64,000 nt of DNA from an uncultured Oscillospiraceae bacterium. Lineage in GTDB: Bacteria > Bacillota > Clostridia > Oscillospirales > Oscillospiraceae. Below are positions 28,366 to 38,453 of the stretch, in pieces (the first letter of the stretch is position 1; every line of letters starts with the position of its first letter). A program made the position numbers and the translations under genes. The DNA lies in the NCBI GenBank assembly GCA_947629245.1, contig CANRDC010000004.1, positions 25,961-89,960 of the forward strand. Reading direction: 5' to 3'. Below the pieces are notes generated by a model, which saw only the letters and a program-made list of their open reading frames with translations, ran no database searches and had not been told where the DNA came from.

Positions 28366-29115
28366 TCACTCCTTTCCCCCGCGCGGCCGCAGCGCCATCT
28401 GCACGGCGGCGGTCCCGTCGGGCTTTTGCACCAGGAAGTGCCAGCCCTCTCCGTCCCGCCGACGGTAGACGCAGAGCGTCTCCCCCTCCCGGCAGGCCAC
28501 GGAATAGGACACCTCCGCCTCGGCGACGTCCATGGCCTCCAGCTCCGCCACGGTAAAGGTCCCCAGGAGCATGCGGACGTAGGCCACATTGTTCATGTGC
28601 CGTCCCATGTCGATGTCACGGGAGCCCACCGTGTAGGTCAGGCACAGGTTTGCCGGGTCCGGCTGCTCCCGGAACCGGGTGAAGGGCGCTTCACACACCC
28701 GCTCGGGCCGGTGCTCCATGGCCAGCGGGTAGCCGAAATCCCCCACCTTCATCACCCGGCCCGTGTCGATGTTCTGGCCCACCCATTCGGTGCGGCCCTC
28801 CACAAGGACCGTCCCGTTTCGGGCAATGGTATAAAACCGGTCGCACTTCACCGCCCCCGGCTTTCCCGGCCAGGTCCGGGCCGTGACGCTCTCCGCCAGC
28901 CGGGGCCTGTCCCGGACGATGCGCAGCCGCGTCCGCACCGCCACCCAGTAGGCCCGGCGCCCGTGCATGCCGTCAAAGCCCACGCCCAGCTTTTCCGCGT
29001 GGGACGAGGCCATGTCCATGAACAGGTCGAACATCCCGGCTATGGACATGCGCCCCTGGGCGTCCACCTGGCTGGACTGGACGGCGAACGCCGTCTCAAA
29101 TACGTTTTCTTCCAT
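28366..29115 (-). CDS. Acyl-ACP thioesterase family protein
   Basis: Double hot-dog pattern: FDLFMDMASSHAEKLGVG, YWVAVRTRLRI, DIDMGRHMNNVAYVRMLL. Confidence 0.85.
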   Translation of the reverse strand: MEENVFETAFAVQSSQVDAQGRMSIAGMFDLFMDMASSHAEKLGVGFDGMHGRRAYWVAVRTRLRIVRDRPRLAESVTARTWPGKPGAVKCDRFYTIARNGTVLVEGRTEWVGQNIDTGRVMKVGDFGYPLAMEHRPERVCEAPFTRFREQPDPANLCLTYTVGSRDIDMGRHMNNVAYVRMLLGTFTVAELEAMDVAEAEVSYSVACREGETLCVYRRRDGEGWHFLVQKPDGTAAVQMALRPRGGKE

Positions 29116-29166
29116 ATGCCGCTCCCCTGTAAAAATCGGCCCTTCTCTCCGGAAGGGCCGGTCAGT

Positions 29167-29700
29167 TCATTTTGCCATCCCATCGTCCCACAGGACGATC
29201 CTGCCCGCCTCGCGGGTCTTATTCATGTCGATGAGCCGCTGGTTGGACGAGCCGCGAAACCGCAGGCTGATGTCCTTCAACCGCTCCATGAAGGGACCGT
29301 CCACCAGCACGTCGATCATGCCCAGCATCTCGTCCGTCACCTCGCAGCGGGGATGCTTGCCGATACGGTGCAGATCCTCGTAGACATACCCGGTGAAGGC
29401 CCATATGGTCTTGTTCGGATACAGCGCCCGCACCCGCCGCAGAAACGGCGTCAGTGCCCGCTGGTTTTCCGGCTCGAAGGGGTCGCCCCCCAAGAGCGTC
29501 AGGCCGTTGATATAGTCCGGGGCCAGCAGACCCAATATCCGCCCCTCCGTTTTCAGCGTGAAGGGCTCGCCGTATTCAAAGTCCCATGTCTCCGGCTGAA
29601 AGCAGCCGGGACACCGGTTGGTGCAGCCCGACACGAACAGCGTCACCCGCACGCCGACGCCGTTGGCGATATCACAGTTTTTGATCTGTCCGTAATACAT
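29167..29700 (-). CDS. nrdG: Anaerobic ribonucleotide reductase activating protein
   Basis: Radical-SAM FVSGCTNRCPGCFQPETWDF; adjacent to nrdD. Confidence 0.95.
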   Translation of the reverse strand: MYYGQIKNCDIANGVGVRVTLFVSGCTNRCPGCFQPETWDFEYGEPFTLKTEGRILGLLAPDYINGLTLLGGDPFEPENQRALTPFLRRVRALYPNKTIWAFTGYVYEDLHRIGKHPRCEVTDEMLGMIDVLVDGPFMERLKDISLRFRGSSNQRLIDMNKTREAGRIVLWDDGMAK

Positions 29701-29703
29701 GCC

Positions 29704-31902
29704 TTACAGGTGCAGGACCCGGTCCTTGATCTCCTGGGTACGGCCCTGGTTCCAGAACTGGGTGCCGATGTAGCCGCAGGTCCGCCGGGCCACGTTCATC
29801 TTGTCCTGGTCGGTGTTGCCGCAGCGCGGGCAGCGCCAGATAAGCTTGCCGTCGTCCTCCACGATCTCGATCTCGCCGTCCCAGCCGCAGACCTGGCAAT
29901 AGTCGCTCTTGGTGTTCAGCTCGGCGTAGATGATGTTGTCGTAGATGAACCGCATCACCTGCAGCACCGCCTCCAGGTTGTTCTGCATGTCCGGCACCTC
30001 CACATAGCTGATGGCGCCGCCGGGCGACAGATGCTGGAACTGGGCCTCGAACTTGAGCTTGGTGAACGCGTCGATCTCCTCCGTCACGTGCACGTGATAG
30101 GAGTTGGTGATGTACCCCTTGTCGGTGATGCCCTCGATGACGCCGAAGCGCTTTTGCAGGCACTTGGCGAACTTGTAGGTGGTGCTCTCCAGCGGCGTGC
30201 CGTACAGGGAGAAGTCGATGTTGTGCTGCTCCTTCCACCGCTTGCAGGCGGCGTTCATGTACTGCATGATCTCCAGAGCGAAGGGCGTGGCGGAGGGGTC
30301 CGTGTGGCTCTTGCCGGTCATGTACTTGACGCACTCATACAGCCCCGCGTAGCCCAGGGAGATGGTAGAGTAGCCGTTGTACAGCAGCTTGTCGATGGGC
30401 TCGCCCTTCTGCAGACGGGCCAGGGCGCCGTACTGCCACAGGATGGGCGCGGCGTCGGAGAGAGTGCCCTTCAGCCGCTCGTGGCGGCACATCAGCGCCC
30501 GGTGGCACAGCTCCAGCCGTTCGTCGAATATCTTCCAGAACTTCTCAAGATTGCCGCCGGAGGAAAGAGCCACGTCCGGCAGGTTGATGGTGACCACGCC
30601 CTGGTTGAAGCGGCCATAGTACTTGTGCTTGCCCGGCTCGTAGTTGCCCGCGTTGGCGATGTTGCCCAGCCCTGCGTCGGTAAAGCGGTCCGGCGTCAGG
30701 AAGGAGCGGCAGCCCATGCAGGTGTACACGTCGCCCTTCAGCTCCAGCATCTTCTTCTCGGAGATGTAGTCGGGCACCATCCGCTTGGCGGTGCACTTGG
30801 CCGCCAGCTTGGTCAGGTACCAGTAGGGCGTGCCCTCCTCCACGTTGTCCTCCTCCAGCACGTAGATGAGCTTGGGGAAGGCGGGAGTGACCCAGATGCC
30901 CTTCTCGTTCTTCACGCCCTCGTACCGCTGGAGCAGGGTCTCCTCGATGATGATGGCCAGGTCCTTCTTCTCCTGCTCGCTCTTGGCCTCGTTCAGGTAC
31001 ATGAACACGGTGACGAAGGGGGCCTGTCCGTTGGTGGTCAGCAGCGTCACCACCTGATACTGGATGGTCTGCACGCCCCGGCGGATCTCCTCCCGCAGGC
31101 GCTTTTCCACGATCTCGTCCACCTGCTCCTTGGTGGGGACGATGCCCAGCGTGCTGATCTCGTCCCGGACGATGGCGCGGATCTTCTCCCGGCTGACCTG
31201 GACGAAGGGCGCCAGATGGGCCAGAGAGATGCTCTGGCCGCCGTACTGGTTGGAGGCCACCTGAGCCACGATCTGCGTGGCGATGTTGCAGGCGGTGGCA
31301 AAGCTGTGGGGCCGCTCGATGAGGGTGTCGGTGATGACGGTGCCGTTCTGGAGCATGTCCTCCAGATTCACCAGGTCGCAGTTGTGCATGTGCTGGGCGT
31401 AGTAGTCCGTGTCATGGAAGTGGATGATGCCCTCCTCGTGGGCCTCCACGATGTCCCGGGGCAGCAGCAGACGGTTGGTGATGTCCCGGCTCACCTCGCC
31501 GGCCATATAGTCCCGCTGGGTGGAGTTGACCACGGGATTCTTGTTGGAGTTCTCCTGCTTGGCCTCCTCGTTGTTGCACTCGATGAGGGCCAGGATACGG
31601 TCGTCGGTGGTGTTGGCCTGGCGGACCAGGCTGCGGGTGTAGCGGTAGGTGATGTACCGCTTGGCCACCTCATAGGCCCCGTGGGCCATGATCTGCTCCT
31701 CCACCATGTCCTGGATCTCCTCCACCGAGGGAGACCGCCCCAGTTCCATACAGGCCTTCTCCACCGAATCCGCGATGCGGTGGATCTGGGTGTTGGTCAT
31801 GCGCACATCCTCATCCACTACGTCGTTCGCCTTGCTGATGGCCGCGATGATCTTCGTGATGTCAAACGTGACCTCGGAGCCGTTTCTCTTGATGATCTTC
31901 AT
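29704..31902 (-). CDS. nrdD: Anaerobic ribonucleoside-triphosphate reductase
   Basis: N-terminal ATP-cone (MKIIKRNGSEVTFDITKI), C-terminal Cys cluster CQVCGWDGEIEIVEDDGKLIWRCPRCG and glycyl-radical RRTCGYIGTQFWNQGR. Confidence 0.97.
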   Translation of the reverse strand: MKIIKRNGSEVTFDITKIIAAISKANDVVDEDVRMTNTQIHRIADSVEKACMELGRSPSVEEIQDMVEEQIMAHGAYEVAKRYITYRYTRSLVRQANTTDDRILALIECNNEEAKQENSNKNPVVNSTQRDYMAGEVSRDITNRLLLPRDIVEAHEEGIIHFHDTDYYAQHMHNCDLVNLEDMLQNGTVITDTLIERPHSFATACNIATQIVAQVASNQYGGQSISLAHLAPFVQVSREKIRAIVRDEISTLGIVPTKEQVDEIVEKRLREEIRRGVQTIQYQVVTLLTTNGQAPFVTVFMYLNEAKSEQEKKDLAIIIEETLLQRYEGVKNEKGIWVTPAFPKLIYVLEEDNVEEGTPYWYLTKLAAKCTAKRMVPDYISEKKMLELKGDVYTCMGCRSFLTPDRFTDAGLGNIANAGNYEPGKHKYYGRFNQGVVTINLPDVALSSGGNLEKFWKIFDERLELCHRALMCRHERLKGTLSDAAPILWQYGALARLQKGEPIDKLLYNGYSTISLGYAGLYECVKYMTGKSHTDPSATPFALEIMQYMNAACKRWKEQHNIDFSLYGTPLESTTYKFAKCLQKRFGVIEGITDKGYITNSYHVHVTEEIDAFTKLKFEAQFQHLSPGGAISYVEVPDMQNNLEAVLQVMRFIYDNIIYAELNTKSDYCQVCGWDGEIEIVEDDGKLIWRCPRCGNTDQDKMNVARRTCGYIGTQFWNQGRTQEIKDRVLHL

Positions 31903-31980
31903 TGGTGCTACCCCTTCTCTCTGCTCTGTCTCCCCAGGTTCTTCCGCCTTGGTTACATAATGCCAGTGCTCGTAATCTTA

Positions 31981-32027
31981 GCACAATATCTTGTGTCTGT
32001 CAACTGTTTTTACGCCAATATTTTGTA
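31981..32027 (-). promoter_or_regulatory. Tandem NrdR-box-like sites upstream of nrdD
   Basis: GCACAATATCTTGTGT (31981-31996) and ACGCCAATATTTTGTA (32012-32027), starts 31 bp apart; minus-strand promoter TTGACA-17-TAAGAT with site 1 in the spacer. Confidence 0.75.
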
Positions 32028-32163
32028 ACTCGCAAAAAGTCCGCAAAGCCTTGGAAATACCGGGTTTTCGTAACTTTTTGTAATTTTCTATATGTATGGG
32101 CGGCCCCGGATATCCTGAGATTTTTTCAAAAAATTTTTCTTTCGGCCCCCAAAATATGGCCAG

Positions 32164-32190
32164 CCGCCGCCCCGAAAAACGGGACGGCGG
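32164..32190 (-). terminator. Hairpin downstream of symporter gene
   Basis: CCGCCGCCCCGaaaaaCGGGACGGCGG. Confidence 0.5.
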
Positions 32191-32232
32191 CCTCCGCCGG
32201 ACACTGTATATCGACCTTTTGCGCTTCTCCTC

Positions 32233-33489
32233 TTACCGCGCAAGTTTTTTCTGGAGCCAATCCTTCCCGTCCACGAAGCGGGACACGATATAGCTGACCA
32301 CATAGTCGCCGGCGGCGTTGATCATGGTGGCGGGCGGGTCGACCAGGTTGCCGATGGCCACCAGGATGGGGAACGCCATGGTCATCTGTTCCGGGAAGAA
32401 GATGGAGCAGATGATATACTCGCCGATGTAGCCGCCGCCGGGCACGCCGCTCATGCCCACGGAGGACAGCACGGCCACCAGCACCACGGGGATCAGCATC
32501 TTAAAGCCCAGATCCTGCCCGAACACCCCCAGCACGAAGGCGATCTTCAGCACGCAGGAGAAGCAGGAGCCGTCCATATGCATGGTGGCGCCCAGGGGCA
32601 GCACCATGTCGGACACGTCCTTGGAGATACCGGTGTCCTCCGCCTCCTCCATGTTGGTGGGGATGGTGGCCACGGAGGAGCAGGTGCCCAGAGACACCAC
32701 CGCGGGCTTGGTGATATGGCGGAACATGGTCTTCACCGCGCCCTTGCCGCCGCCGAACCAGGCAAACAGGGGCCAGGCCGTGAATATGTAGATGAAGCAG
32801 AGCGGATAGTACAGCACCAGGGCCCTGCCATAGCTGGCGGTGATCTGGGGGCCGTAGGAGGCCACCAGGTCCGCGAAGATGGCGAAGAAAGCGATGGGCG
32901 CGTAGTAGGTGATGATCTTGACGAACTTGAGCATCACGCGGGTCAGGTCCTCCAGGAACTTGCCCACGACGCTGTCCTGGCCGCCGTTCAGATTCACCGC
33001 GAAGCCAAAGAGGATGGAGAACACGATCAGCGGCAGCATGGCCTTGCGGCTCAAAAGCCCCACGAAGTCCTCCGCCGTGAAGAAGTTCACAAGCATGGTG
33101 GAGAAGCTGGCGTACTCCCCCATCTCCTCCTCGGGGATCTCCGCCCAGGGCTCCAGCACCGGCGGGAACACCTTCACCAGCAGGAACATGATCACCGCCG
33201 CGATGGCGCCGGTCACCACGAACACGCCCACGGTGACGCCCATGATCTTGCCCGCGCGCTTACGGCTGCGCATGTTGGCCACCGCCCCGGCGATGGACGC
33301 GAACACCAGCGGCACCACGATGCAGAACATTATGTTGATGAACACGGTGCCAAGGGGCTTGAGCACCGTAGCGCCGCCGGAGGCGTCCGTCACGGGCCAG
33401 ATCCAGCCCACGATGGCGCCCGCGATCATGGCGAGAAGCATCAGGGCCATAAAACGATAATTCTTCACAACTGCTTTTCGATCCATCAT
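32233..33489 (-). CDS. Dicarboxylate/amino acid:cation (Na+/H+) symporter, DAACS family
   Basis: FINIMFCIVVPLVFASIAGAVANM, GTCSSVATIPTNMEEAEDTGIS, LPLGATMHMDGS, GVPGGGYIGEYI. Confidence 0.93.
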   Translation of the reverse strand: MMDRKAVVKNYRFMALMLLAMIAGAIVGWIWPVTDASGGATVLKPLGTVFINIMFCIVVPLVFASIAGAVANMRSRKRAGKIMGVTVGVFVVTGAIAAVIMFLLVKVFPPVLEPWAEIPEEEMGEYASFSTMLVNFFTAEDFVGLLSRKAMLPLIVFSILFGFAVNLNGGQDSVVGKFLEDLTRVMLKFVKIITYYAPIAFFAIFADLVASYGPQITASYGRALVLYYPLCFIYIFTAWPLFAWFGGGKGAVKTMFRHITKPAVVSLGTCSSVATIPTNMEEAEDTGISKDVSDMVLPLGATMHMDGSCFSCVLKIAFVLGVFGQDLGFKMLIPVVLVAVLSSVGMSGVPGGGYIGEYIICSIFFPEQMTMAFPILVAIGNLVDPPATMINAAGDYVVSYIVSRFVDGKDWLQKKLAR

Positions 33490-33664
33490 AATCCTCCCAA
33501 CGCTTTTCACGTTCATTCCGGCGGCGCATCCGCCGTCAAGCCGACCGCTCACGCAGTTCGCCTCATTATACCCACCGTGAATCGCAAATAACATTGCGAT
33601 ACGTGCTTGAAACCATGCAAAAAATGCTGTATTATACCGGCAGACAGGTAACGAGGTGTATCTC

Positions 33665-34501
33665 ATGAACAACAGCTTCAGCCGGGAGGGCTATCTGAAG
33701 GAGAACTATCACCTGTTCCATCTGCGGGATACCGCCGGTCAGGAACGGGATTTCCATTTCCACGAGTTCGACAAGATCGTCATCCTCCTGTCCGGGAACG
33801 TGGATTATCTGGTGGAGAGCATGACCTATTCCCTGCGGCCCTGGGACATCCTGCTCATCCAGCACCATGTCATCCACAAGGCCCTGATCGACCAGTCCCA
33901 GCCCTATGAGCGGGTGATACTGTATCTGGACCGGAAATACGTGGAGCGCACCATGCCGGAGGCGGGACTGATGGGATGCTTTGAGCGGGCCGACGCGCAG
34001 GAGCGCTATCTGCTCACGCCCGGTCAGGAGGAGCTGGAGCCGCTGTCCGGGCTGATCGCCTCCCTGGACCGGACCGCCGACGACAGTCAGTTCGGCGCCC
34101 AGGCCCTGCGGGACACGCTGGTCATGCAGCTTCTCATCCTCGTCAACCGGGTCTCGCTCCACGGGGGCGTCGTCCAGCAGCCGCCCTCTGCCCAATACGA
34201 CCCAAAGATCGCCCAGACCCTCTCCTACATCCATGAAAACCTCAGTCGGCCCCTGACGGTGGAGGCGCTCGCGGAGCGGGTATATCTCAGCAAATATCAC
34301 TTCATGCGGCTTTTCAAGGCCCAGACCGGCTCCACGGTCCACGCCTATGTGCGCCAGCGGCGGCTCCTGTACGCCGCCCAGCTCATCCGAACCGGCGTGA
34401 GCGTGAACAAAGCCGCTGCGGACAGCGGCTTTGAGGAATACTCCACCTTCTTCCGGGCCTTCCGGGAATGCTTTGGGATCAGTCCGGGACAGTTGAAGTG
34501 A
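33665..34501 (+). CDS. AraC-family transcriptional regulator
   Basis: Cupin-like N-domain; C-terminal double HTH LTVEALAERVYLSKYHFMRLFKAQTGSTVHAYVRQRRLLYAAQLI...GFEEYSTFFRAFRECFGISPGQ. Confidence 0.92.
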   Translation: MNNSFSREGYLKENYHLFHLRDTAGQERDFHFHEFDKIVILLSGNVDYLVESMTYSLRPWDILLIQHHVIHKALIDQSQPYERVILYLDRKYVERTMPEAGLMGCFERADAQERYLLTPGQEELEPLSGLIASLDRTADDSQFGAQALRDTLVMQLLILVNRVSLHGGVVQQPPSAQYDPKIAQTLSYIHENLSRPLTVEALAERVYLSKYHFMRLFKAQTGSTVHAYVRQRRLLYAAQLIRTGVSVNKAAADSGFEEYSTFFRAFRECFGISPGQLK

Positions 34502-34553
34502 TATTTGTGTATATATTCCAAAATCAAAATGGATGGTCGAATAAAATATCCGC

Positions 34554-35198
34554 CTAATATTCGCCTGAAAACATATTAAATGGATATATATCCGGCTTAT
34601 TTTGAATAAACTCCATTTTCTCGCCGGACTCTGGATGAATAAACCGGATCTTATGCGACCACAGAGCCACGCCGCACGGCTGCGACCGCGCGCCGTATTT
34701 CCGGTCCCCAACCAGCGGCAGGCCCCGGCTGGCGAACTGGCAGCGGATCTGATGGGTCCGTCCGGTGAGCAGCCGGACGCGGACAAGGCTCAGTCCATCC
34801 CGGCTTTCCAACGTCTCGTATTCCAGCGCGGCCGGGCGCACGTCTTTTCCGGGTGTATCCGTCACGTAGGTCTTGTGCTCTCTGCTGTCCCGCCGCAGAA
34901 GGTCCTCCATCCTGCCCCGCGACCGCGTCGGGGCGCCGTGGACGACCGCCAGGTATTCCTTCTCAAACTGCCCCTCCCGTATCTGACGGCTCAGCTCAGC
35001 GGCGGCATAGGCGGAGCGGGCAAATACCATCAGCCCCCCTACCGCCCGGTCCAGCCGGTGGACGGTCCGCACACAGGCGTGCTCGTCTCCCAGCGCCTGC
35101 CGCACCAGCGACGGCATGCCTCCCGGCTCGTCGGTGGAGAGAACGCCCACGGGCTTGACGCATACCGCGACCCGCTTGTCCAGATAGACGAATTCCAT
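34554..35198 (-). CDS. RluA-family pseudouridine synthase
   Basis: VHRLDRAVGGLMVFARSAYAAAELS; LLTGRTHQIRCQFASRGLPLVGDRKYG. Confidence 0.92.
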   Translation of the reverse strand: MEFVYLDKRVAVCVKPVGVLSTDEPGGMPSLVRQALGDEHACVRTVHRLDRAVGGLMVFARSAYAAAELSRQIREGQFEKEYLAVVHGAPTRSRGRMEDLLRRDSREHKTYVTDTPGKDVRPAALEYETLESRDGLSLVRVRLLTGRTHQIRCQFASRGLPLVGDRKYGARSQPCGVALWSHKIRFIHPESGEKMEFIQNKPDIYPFNMFSGEY

Positions 35199-35350
35199 GC
35201 CGCACCTCCTATACATTTAATATTATAGGCCGCCGCCGCGTTTTCCGCAACCGTCCGGCGGAAAATGGAAAAAAGGTGAAAAAAGTCTTGATTTTATGGG
35301 ACAGGTATGTTATAGTTATCTAGCTAATTTTGAAAAAGGGTGAAACTGCT

Positions 35351-35578
35351 ATGACGATTGCCATCTCTATATTGCATCTTCTTGCCTGCATCTTCCTGAC
35401 TGTGGTCATCCTGTTCCAGAGCGGCAAGCGCTCCGGTCTGTCCGGCGCCATTGCCGGTGGCGCGGACACCTTTATGACCAAGGCCAAGGCCAAGACCTGG
35501 GACGCAAAGCTGGCCAAGATGACCAAGTGGGTCGCGCTGGTGTTCGTCCTGCTGACCCTGGTGCTGAACTTCCTGTGA
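35351..35578 (+). CDS. secG: Preprotein translocase subunit SecG
   Basis: MTIAISILHLLACIFLTVVILFQSGKRSGLSGAIAGGADTFM. Confidence 0.9.
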   Translation: MTIAISILHLLACIFLTVVILFQSGKRSGLSGAIAGGADTFMTKAKAKTWDAKLAKMTKWVALVFVLLTLVLNFL

Positions 35579-35591
35579 TCTTGTTCTGACG

Positions 35592-35625
35592 AAACGCCGC
35601 CTCCCCTGCCGGGGAGGCGGCGTTT
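35592..35625 (+). terminator. Intrinsic terminator after secG
   Basis: AAACGCCGCCTCCCCtgccGGGGAGGCGGCGTTT. Confidence 0.75.
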
Positions 35626-35661
35626 GATTTGCAAAGCTCCGTCGTTTTGTCCGGTCCCTCG

Positions 35662-36879
35662 TCAGGCCCGCTGCCTCCGGGACCACTTCATAATGGCGAA
35701 GGGGATGCATACGAGACCGATCAGGACCGGGACGATGATGAGCAGATACGGGGACCAAATGTACTTCCCAAAGATATGGAAGGTATTCGTGCGGAATATG
35801 TCCGCGCTGCTGCCCACCAAGGGGAGGAGATCCAGGGCCTTCTGTAAGCCGTAGGGAAGATACTGGGCGATCATCATGGGTCCATATGCCACCGCGAGGC
35901 TCAGAAGCAGCGCCAGCACGTTGCTCTTTACCTGCGCCGACAGGAGCAGCACCACCCCGGCAAAGCCGATAACACCAAGCAGCGTGAAGGCGTACTCGTA
36001 GATCTCCGCTTGCAGCATATTCATGGGCGCGACGGCAAGGAGCTTTATGGTCTGGATGGGCATATCCCACCCGTCCGTGCCCAGGTAGACAAGCTGCGCC
36101 GCGACGCCTCCCACGGCCAACAGTCCAAACAGCTCCGCCGCGAAGGCCAGTCCGCTGAGGACTTTTGCCAGCGCTAAATGCCGCCAGCCCCGGTCCATGG
36201 TCAGCAGCAGCGGCGCGGTATTGCTGTGCCACTCTCCCGAGAAGGTGGGCGAGAGGACGATGGCCAGAAAAAGCGCCATGATCATGCCCATATCCGGCAG
36301 CGCGCCGCCCAGAAGGTTCTGCCAGCCCCCTGTCCAGCCCATGGGAAAGGGCTCCTCCACCTTTTCGTTCATGGCCAGGAGCATGGCCCCCTCTTCACCG
36401 GCTCCCTGGCCCTGGAGGTGCAGAAATTCCTCCACCGCCGCCTGCCGCCGGGCGTAGAGGCCGGTGAGGCCGCCGCTGTCCACATAGTACTCCATCAGGA
36501 TGGGGTAGGCGCTGTCCGGGTCCTCCAGCTCCGGGTACAGCTGAGAAAGACAGCTGTTGACCAGGGAGCGGCAGCTCTTGTTCTCCCAATAGACTCCCCG
36601 GGCGTTGTCCGCCTGGATATCCCGCACCATCTGCTGCAACACCTCGTCCGTCAGGTATTCCCCGTAGCTCGCCGCCTGGGCTTGGTAGGAGCGGATCATA
36701 GCGGGGCCGTCGAAGTTGTTGCCGAAAGCGCTGGTGACGTCATTGGTGCTGCCAAACTCGAACCACTGGTAGGAGAGAACGCCTCCGAAGATGACCACAT
36801 AGGCGAAGCAGAGCAGCACGCAGACCCGCACGCTGGCCTTGCGCCACAATTTTTTATGTTCCAATCGAAAGAGCTCCAT
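35662..36879 (-). CDS. ABC-2 type transporter permease
   Basis: MELFRLEHKKLWRKASVRV...; multiple TM segments; directly follows an ABC ATPase gene. Confidence 0.78.
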   Translation of the reverse strand: MELFRLEHKKLWRKASVRVCVLLCFAYVVIFGGVLSYQWFEFGSTNDVTSAFGNNFDGPAMIRSYQAQAASYGEYLTDEVLQQMVRDIQADNARGVYWENKSCRSLVNSCLSQLYPELEDPDSAYPILMEYYVDSGGLTGLYARRQAAVEEFLHLQGQGAGEEGAMLLAMNEKVEEPFPMGWTGGWQNLLGGALPDMGMIMALFLAIVLSPTFSGEWHSNTAPLLLTMDRGWRHLALAKVLSGLAFAAELFGLLAVGGVAAQLVYLGTDGWDMPIQTIKLLAVAPMNMLQAEIYEYAFTLLGVIGFAGVVLLLSAQVKSNVLALLLSLAVAYGPMMIAQYLPYGLQKALDLLPLVGSSADIFRTNTFHIFGKYIWSPYLLIIVPVLIGLVCIPFAIMKWSRRQRA

Positions 36880-36880
36880 C

Positions 36881-37753
36881 TCACGCCTCCTCACCAAAAT
36901 GATAAAGATACAGATCTTCCATAGTCGCCCGGCAAGGAACGGCCTGCTCTGCGGGCCGCTCGTCGGAAACGATGCGCAGCACGACATAGTCCCCCTCCCC
37001 CTCGTGGCGGAAATTCGCCACCGTAAACCGACTCTCCCACGCTCTCGCCTGAGCCGCCGGGACGGTCAGCTCCCAGACCTTTCCGTTTGCCTGCCGGACG
37101 AGCTCCGGGACGGTGCCCCGCAGAAGAAAGCGGCCGTTCTTCATCACAAGCACCTGATCCGCGATGGCCTCTACGTCGGACACGATATGGGTAGAGAGTA
37201 TCACGATACGCTCCCCGGCATAGTCCGCCAGAAGATTCCGCAGATGTACCCGCTCTTTTGGGTCAAGTCCCGCCGTGGGCTCGTCCAGGATCAGCACCTG
37301 CGGATCGTTCAAAAGCGCCTGGGCGATGCCCACCCGCTGCTTCATGCCGCCGGAAAAAGTACGCAGCTTTTTCTTGGCAGCGCCCAGAAGTCCCACAGTG
37401 CCCAGAAGCTCCCGGATACGCCTTTGGGCCATGTCGCGGGGGAGCCCTTTCAGCGTGGCGATGTAGGAGAGAAATTCGGCGGCGGTGTAGGTGGGATAGA
37501 ATCCGAAGTCCTGAGGCAGATAGCCCAGCACGTCTCGGTAATTCTCTCCCATGGCGGCGATCTCTTTTCCGTCCAGACGCACCTCCCCAGATGTGGGTTC
37601 CAAAATGGCACACAGCATCCGCATGAGGGTGGTCTTACCCGCGCCGTTGGCCCCTAGCAAACCATACACGCCGGGCGTCAGCGTGGCGCTGACGCAATCT
37701 ACGGCGATCTTTTTGCCGTAGTGCTTTGTCAGGCGGTCAATCGACAATTCCAT
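36881..37753 (-). CDS. ABC transporter ATP-binding protein
   Basis: Walker A GLLGANGAGKTTLMR, signature TFSGGMKQRVGIAQALL, Walker B VLILDEPTAGLDP. Confidence 0.97.
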   Translation of the reverse strand: MELSIDRLTKHYGKKIAVDCVSATLTPGVYGLLGANGAGKTTLMRMLCAILEPTSGEVRLDGKEIAAMGENYRDVLGYLPQDFGFYPTYTAAEFLSYIATLKGLPRDMAQRRIRELLGTVGLLGAAKKKLRTFSGGMKQRVGIAQALLNDPQVLILDEPTAGLDPKERVHLRNLLADYAGERIVILSTHIVSDVEAIADQVLVMKNGRFLLRGTVPELVRQANGKVWELTVPAAQARAWESRFTVANFRHEGEGDYVVLRIVSDERPAEQAVPCRATMEDLYLYHFGEEA

Positions 37754-38453
37754 ACATGTTTACCTCCTTGTTTGCGTGGATGATATAGGTTATCTCTTTT
37801 GCCAAAAGCCAGGAATAGAACAGCACCGCCGCGATCCATATCCCCAGGGCGGACGCCTCATACAGCCAGGGAAACAGGCGCGCAGACCACCGCCAGAAGA
37901 AGATGGAGCAAAGGGCGGTGGTCATACACAGGGGCGCACCGTCTCTTCTCCTTCTGCGTATCAGGGCCAGCATGGCGGTCATGCAGGTCAGATAGGGCAC
38001 CAGACAGTAGAGGATCACCCGGCCCAGATTTTCAAAGGACCTTTGCAGCCAGACCTCCAGCGCCAGCAAAAAAGTCAGGCACAACAGCGCACCGCCGCCC
38101 GCCAGGATCAGCCGGGCCAGTGCAAGCTGCGCCCCGGAGGTGTGGGTGGCCGCCTCCACCTCGCTGACATGGCAATACTGCCCCCGGAAAAAGGTCGGCA
38201 TGACGACCAGAATGAACAGCGGCATATAGGAGGGCAGCGCATAAGCGCTCATGGAGTACGTACATGCCACGTGGCAGGTCACAAGCAATACGGCCAGCTG
38301 CGGCAGCAGAAGGGATATCCCCTCGAAGTGGAACACATCGGCCAAAAAGCCCCAGAAACTCTGCCGGGGCTGGGGGACGCTGGCGTCCAGGATGGCCTGG
38401 ATGCTGCGCTCCCGGGCCTCTTTGTCAGGATAGGGAATGTTATCACGCATCAT
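37737..38453 (-). CDS. Membrane protein of the sigma/ABC operon (possible anti-sigma factor)
   Basis: Soluble N-terminus then about six hydrophobic segments; start overlaps sigma factor stop. Confidence 0.6.
   Translation of the reverse strand: MMRDNIPYPDKEARERSIQAILDASVPQPRQSFWGFLADVFHFEGISLLLPQLAVLLVTCHVACTYSMSAYALPSYMPLFILVVMPTFFRGQYCHVSEVEAATHTSGAQLALARLILAGGGALLCLTFLLALEVWLQRSFENLGRVILYCLVPYLTCMTAMLALIRRRRRDGAPLCMTTALCSIFFWRWSARLFPWLYEASALGIWIAAVLFYSWLLAKEITYIIHANKEVNMYGIVD

Noticed and set aside
28357-32028. 1223-aa plus-strand ORF
   Set aside because: Antisense to the thioesterase, nrdG and nrdD; no recognisable domain.
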